From NCBI GenBank assembly GCA_963753545.1, contig CAVWCQ010000010.1, positions 1 through 64,000 of the forward strand: a stretch of 64,000 nucleotides of DNA, in the 5' to 3' direction. Under the pieces are notes generated by a model that saw only the letters and a list, made by a program, of their open reading frames with translations, did no database searches and was not told where the DNA came from. Positions 60,387 to 64,000 of this stretch are shown here, piece after piece; position 1 is the first letter of the stretch, and each line of letters begins with the position of its first letter. Made by a program: the position numbers and the translations under genes. Source of the DNA: CAVWCQ01 sp963753545 (GTDB lineage: Bacteria; Chloroflexota; Anaerolineae; Aggregatilineales; Aggregatilineaceae).

Positions 60387-62388
60387 GACCTTTTTCAGCG
60401 AGAATGAGTATATCGTAGGCCGACAGTAGGACATCACCCGATTTCGGTGTGTTTGTCACTATATCCTGGTAACTGCCGTTGAGTTGAATTTGGTGCATTT
60501 CCGGTGTGTGATTCAGGATAAACAGGAGTTCTGCATCATGTTGTACTCGGCGGGTTATTTCGATACCTGATGGTGCAGTCTCTGAGGCCTCGAGTTGGGA
60601 CCATTCGAGCGCCAGATCAACGACCTGCTGCACTAAAGCGGTATCGCCCATCGTGCCCACATAGATTACTTTGCCCTTGCCCACGTGATTCAACGCTATC
60701 GCAGGTTTCTCAGCGTAATAATCTTCACTGTAGCGGCCAGCGCCTCTGCCGTTTTGAGTGTTAATACCTCACATAGAGCTGTTGCTGCGCCATCGGTCCC
60801 TTTCGTAAAGTTCACCTTGCGCTGCTCATTGGCACGAAGGACATCCATATCTTCGATCTCGATACCACATAAATCGGCAAACAAGCCGGGGAGGGGTAGA
60901 TCGACTACGGCGTTGTTCTGATCCTTGAATCCAGATCGCATCGTGAGAATCAGGACACCTCCGTTTTCGATATACTGGCGAAGGCGTTCAACAATGGTCT
61001 GCTCCGTAATATAGAGCGAGGGGACAATCACAAGTTTATAGGATGTCAGATCAGCGTCAGGAGCGATAATCGCTGCCGGAATATGGTTTCGGTGCAGGGC
61101 CGTATAGTAATCGCGCAGGTGCTGGGGATAGCTGAAGGCAGGGCTGTTAGGTTGGGCTTGCAGCGCGAATCGGGAGTCGTATGACAGCATGATGGCTGCC
61201 TTCGCCTGAACTTTCGCTCCTTCGATGCGGCTGCCGATCCGCTGTAACTCTAGCCCCATCTGTTTGACTTCATCATAACGGCGGCGCGGGATACCATCAT
61301 GATCCAGAATACCCTGCCAGAGCTGTTCTGTACCGAACCGCCCACTCCGCCAGCGGAAAAAGACAACAGCGTCTGCCCCGTGCGCAATGGCCTGGTAGGA
61401 CCACAATCGTATTTCGCCAGGGCGCGGCACCGATCCCATTACATGCCAGCCAGACCGTCCACTCTGCGCTTCCATCACCCAGAAATTCTGGTTTTTCAGG
61501 CCATACATGGTGGCATGTTCCAGCGCAATGTCAGCGGTGGGCATTTTGTCATCGCTGCGCCAAAACGCACGCGGATAATTATCCCAGGCCACCAGATCGA
61601 GCGGCTTGGCGAGATCGAAGTAATTCAGTTTGTCATAGCCAAAGCCCATGAAGTTATGCGTTACAAAATGATCTGGACAGTGCGCGCGCAGCACGGCAAG
61701 CTGATTCTGCTGGAAATCTACATAGGTGTCGGAAACAAAGCGCATGAAGTCCAAAGCCAGTCCTGGGTTAGCGACTGGGCCGCTGTTAATCCCTAACGGA
61801 GTACGCGAGGTCAGCGCTGGCAGCGGGATTTGGGTCCAATCCGTATACTCATGGCTCCAGAACATAGTACCCCAGGCTGCATTCAGAGCATCCAGCGAAC
61901 CATACTTGTTGGTCAGCCATTTCTGAAACGATGCCTGACACAGGTCGCAGTAGCACGGATCGCCAAATTCATTATCGATCTGCCAACCGATGACGCGCGG
62001 GTGGTTACGGTAATGTTCAGCCATCGCTTCTGTAATCGCTTTGGCACAGCGGCGGTAGGCTGGGTTGGTAGGGCAGTATGTGTGGCGGCTGCCAAGGTGG
62101 CTCGCATACCATCGGGCCAGACATTAAACACATCCGGATGCTGAGCCATCAGCCAGGGGGAGCGGATGCGGTTGGTGTTCCCAACACGATATCGAGTCCC
62201 AGCACATCGATAGCGCGATCCAACCACGCGAAATCGTAACGGCCTTGCGATGGTTCCAATCGACTCCACGCAAATTCAGCCAGCCGCACCACATTGAAGC
62301 CAGCCTCGTGCATCAACTGCGCATCGAGATTTCATCGCTCTTCGGGCCATTGTTCAGGATAATAATCTGCACCGTAGCGAAACACCAT
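60364..62388 (-). CDS. GH42 beta-galactosidase (two or more frameshifts)
   Basis: A GH42 enzyme of about 670 residues. The N-terminus FRYGADYYPEQWPEERW and FNVVRLAEFAWSRLEPSQGRYDF is typical. The acid/base Glu is in WQIDNEFGDPCYC and the nucleophile Glu in WVMEAQSGRSGWH. A Cys cluster (CYCDLCQASF) that binds zinc in the family is present. The trimerisation domain and a beta C-terminal domain follow. Frame breaks lie near 62330, 62170, 62080 and 60715. ATG at 62388 with GGAG upstream. It hydrolyses terminal beta-galactose from galactan or arabinogalactan oligosaccharides. It overlaps the GH43-like gene and follows two permease genes. Confidence 0.9.
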
Positions 62389-62437
62389 GTCGTTATTCTC
62401 CCCAGATGTGGAATGCAAAGTTTATCCTGTTTGCTTA

Positions 62438-63322
62438 TTATTCTTTGAGTGCACCCGACGTGATTCCTTCAACAAAACGCCGCTGGAAAATCAGGAAGAT
62501 GATGAGCAGTGGGATGATGCTGATCACAGCCACTCCCATACGCTCACGATAGAGAGAGAAACCAAGTGGTCCGGTCATCTGCATCATCATCAGGGGCAGG
62601 GTATGCAGCTTAGGCGACTTGAGATAGATCACCGGGTACATGTAGCTGTTCCAGGATGACATGAAGAAGATCAGGCCCAAACTGGTTAATCCAGGCTTGA
62701 TAATCGGCAGGATGATCCGCCAGAAGAGGCCAAACTCACTACAGCCATCGATGCGCCCAGCATCGAGCAGTTCTTTGGAAATGGTCGAAATGTACTGGCG
62801 CATGAAGAAAATACCAAAGGCATTTGCCACTCCAGGGACAATCAGCGGCCAATAGGTATTGATCCAGTCCAATTTCAGCATCATGGCATAGGTGGGCACC
62901 ATTGTCACCGCTGACGGGACAATCATTGTTGCCAGCAGGAAAGTAAACAAAATCCGCCGCCCCGGAAAACGATACATGGCAAAGCCATAACCGCCGAGAG
63001 AACAAAAAAACAGGGAGAATACGGTGTAGAGGAATGAGATGCTAATTGTGTTCTTCAGGACATTGAGTACGCCGTTGGTCTGCTTGTAGTGATAAATATA
63101 GTCGTAGCCGTCTAAATTCATGTTCTGCGAAATCAGAATCGGCGGGCGTGTGAAAATCTCGGTCTGAGGTTTAAAGGATGTGCTGACCATCCAGATAAAC
63201 GGCAGCATCATGAACACCGAAAACGAAATCAACACGAAGTGCATGAGTAGAGTACCGCTGATCTTAAGCACCCTCTGGCGTTGTGTATAAGTCTGGATTG
63301 TAGGTTTTGCAAGGGCTGCCAT
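62438..63322 (-). CDS. Carbohydrate ABC transporter permease, MalG type
   Basis: An intact 294-residue inner-membrane permease. It has six hydrophobic segments, beginning LLMHFVLISFSVFMMLPFIWMVSTSFKPQTEIF, then FLYTVFSLFFCSLGGYGFAMYRF and LLATMIVPSAVTMVPTYAMM. The EAA-type coupling loop is ELLDAGRIDGCSEFGLFWRIILPIIKPGL. The last residues are FQRRFVEGITSGALKE, the usual MalG ending. It starts one base after the upstream permease gene. Together they would import galacto- or arabino-oligosaccharides for the hydrolases encoded downstream. Confidence 0.92.
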   Translation of the reverse strand: MAALAKPTIQTYTQRQRVLKISGTLLMHFVLISFSVFMMLPFIWMVSTSFKPQTEIFTRPPILISQNMNLDGYDYIYHYKQTNGVLNVLKNTISISFLYTVFSLFFCSLGGYGFAMYRFPGRRILFTFLLATMIVPSAVTMVPTYAMMLKLDWINTYWPLIVPGVANAFGIFFMRQYISTISKELLDAGRIDGCSEFGLFWRIILPIIKPGLTSLGLIFFMSSWNSYMYPVIYLKSPKLHTLPLMMMQMTGPLGFSLYRERMGVAVISIIPLLIIFLIFQRRFVEGITSGALKE

Positions 63323-63323
63323 T

Positions 63324-64000
63324 TTAATCTTCCTCTCTACCCACGTACCGGAGCTGAATCAAGGTCAAGATGAAGATGAGCGCAAAATAGATATAACCAG
63401 CGGCGGACGCACGTCCTAGCCGGAATTGCCCAAAAGCTTCATTGTAGATGTAGACCAGCGGCGTCAGCGTGGACCGTAAAGGGCCTGCTCCTCGAGTTGA
63501 TGAAAAAAGCGATACAGTTTCATTGAACAACCCAAAACTGCCAATCGTGGACAAAATGACTGAGAAGGCTATCACAGGGCGCAGCAATGGTATCGTGATG
63601 CGGAAGAAAACCTGGACCGCATTAGCCCCATCAATCCGTGCCGCTTCATTCAGATCGCGTGGGATGGTTTGCAGCCCTGCCAGCATAATCACCATGTTGT
63701 AACCCAACCAGCCCCAGATGATGAGCAGACTGAGAGACGCTCGTGCCAGCCACTTCGTCTCCAGCCAGGGTTGGGGTGTCAGCCCAATGCGCTCCAGAAC
63801 CACATTTAACAAACCGCCATCCTGCTGAAAGAGCAGTTGAAAGGTGATTCCAGCGGCAATCATGGACGTGATATACGGCATAAACAGCATGGTGCGAGAG
63901 ATCTCTAAATCCCCGAACCTGCTTCGAATTAAGGAGGACAGCCAGAACTATAGACAACAGCGTCATGATGGGGACGTACATGAAGAACAGGATGATGCCG
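63324..64000 (-). CDS. Carbohydrate ABC transporter permease, MalF type, partial
   Basis: The gene runs off the window end and lacks its N-terminus. Visible: FMYVPIMTLLSIVLAVLLNSK, then after a one-base shift near 63905 MLFMPYITSMIAAGITFQLLFQQDGGLLN, LLIIWGWLGYNMVIMLAGLQTIPRDLNEAARIDGANAVQVFFRITIPLLRP (EAA loop) and YIYFALIFILTLIQLRYVG. It precedes the MalG-type gene by one base. A binding-protein gene probably lies beyond the window. Confidence 0.85.

Overview
This window joins two kinds of DNA that do not belong together. Bases 1 to about 22,390 are plant nuclear repeat DNA: two Ty3/gypsy LTR retrotransposons, both on the minus strand. From about 22,690 to the end it is dense bacterial DNA with Shine-Dalgarno starts, ATGA/TGATG gene overlaps and sugar ABC-transporter operons. 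Gene content suggests Chloroflexota (Anaerolineae-like), but this is inference without a marker gene. The simplest reading is a chimeric plant-assembly contig carrying sequence from a plant- or soil-associated bacterium. A real bacterial insertion into the plant genome is possible but less likely.

Plant part. Element A (1-8289) has very long LTRs (the complete one is 3,379 bp), a tRNA-iMet-type primer site and a G-rich polypurine tract. Of its genes only the integrase and chromodomain end of pol survives, so it is an internally deleted chromovirus. Element B (8626-22386) has LTRs of about 1.65 kb, gag with three zinc knuckles, and a 2,399-residue pol frame (protease, RT, RNase H, integrase). 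Pol is followed by an unusually long coiled-coil extension that continues, after one frameshift and one stop, into the 3' LTR. It lacks a second RNase H and looks like a member of the OTA (Athila/Tat and relatives) branch.

Bacterial part, left to right. (i) 23.0-34.0 kb, plus strand: a solute-binding protein, two permeases, two ATPases, two TIM-barrel sugar epimerases/isomerases, two Gfo/Idh/MocA dehydrogenases and a small membrane protein; a rare-sugar or polyol uptake and catabolism operon. (ii) 34.3-35.8 kb: a transposase-derived miniature element followed by a luciferase-like monooxygenase. (iii) 43.5 down to 35.8 kb, minus strand: lacI regulator, RbsA-like ATPase, RbsC-like permease, a binding protein made of two near-identical fused copies, and a fucose-isomerase-like enzyme, behind a strong promoter with a perfect palindromic operator. 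(iv) 43.8-47.6 kb: a 556-bp inverted-repeat element, gene remnants, an MFS exporter and a URO-D-like protein. (v) 52.3 down to 47.7 kb, minus strand: a second ribose-type ABC system and another URO-D-like protein. (vi) 52.6-57.6 kb, plus strand: a glycyl radical enzyme with its activase, a URO-D-like protein and a GHMP sugar kinase, sharing a divergent promoter and LacI-type operator with (v). (vii) 64.0 down to 57.7 kb, minus strand: two sugar permeases, GH42 beta-galactosidase, a GH43-like enzyme and L-arabinose isomerase. Blocks (v)-(vii) fit uptake and breakdown of plant galactan/arabinogalactan sugars.

Many bacterial genes (23-34 kb, 46.5-56 kb, and several others) are broken by single-base insertions every 100-300 bp while motifs between the breaks remain intact. 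Genes at 34.8-43.5 kb and several at 56-63 kb are clean. This pattern fits uncorrected long-read errors better than gene decay, so those genes are annotated as one CDS each, with the frameshifts noted.
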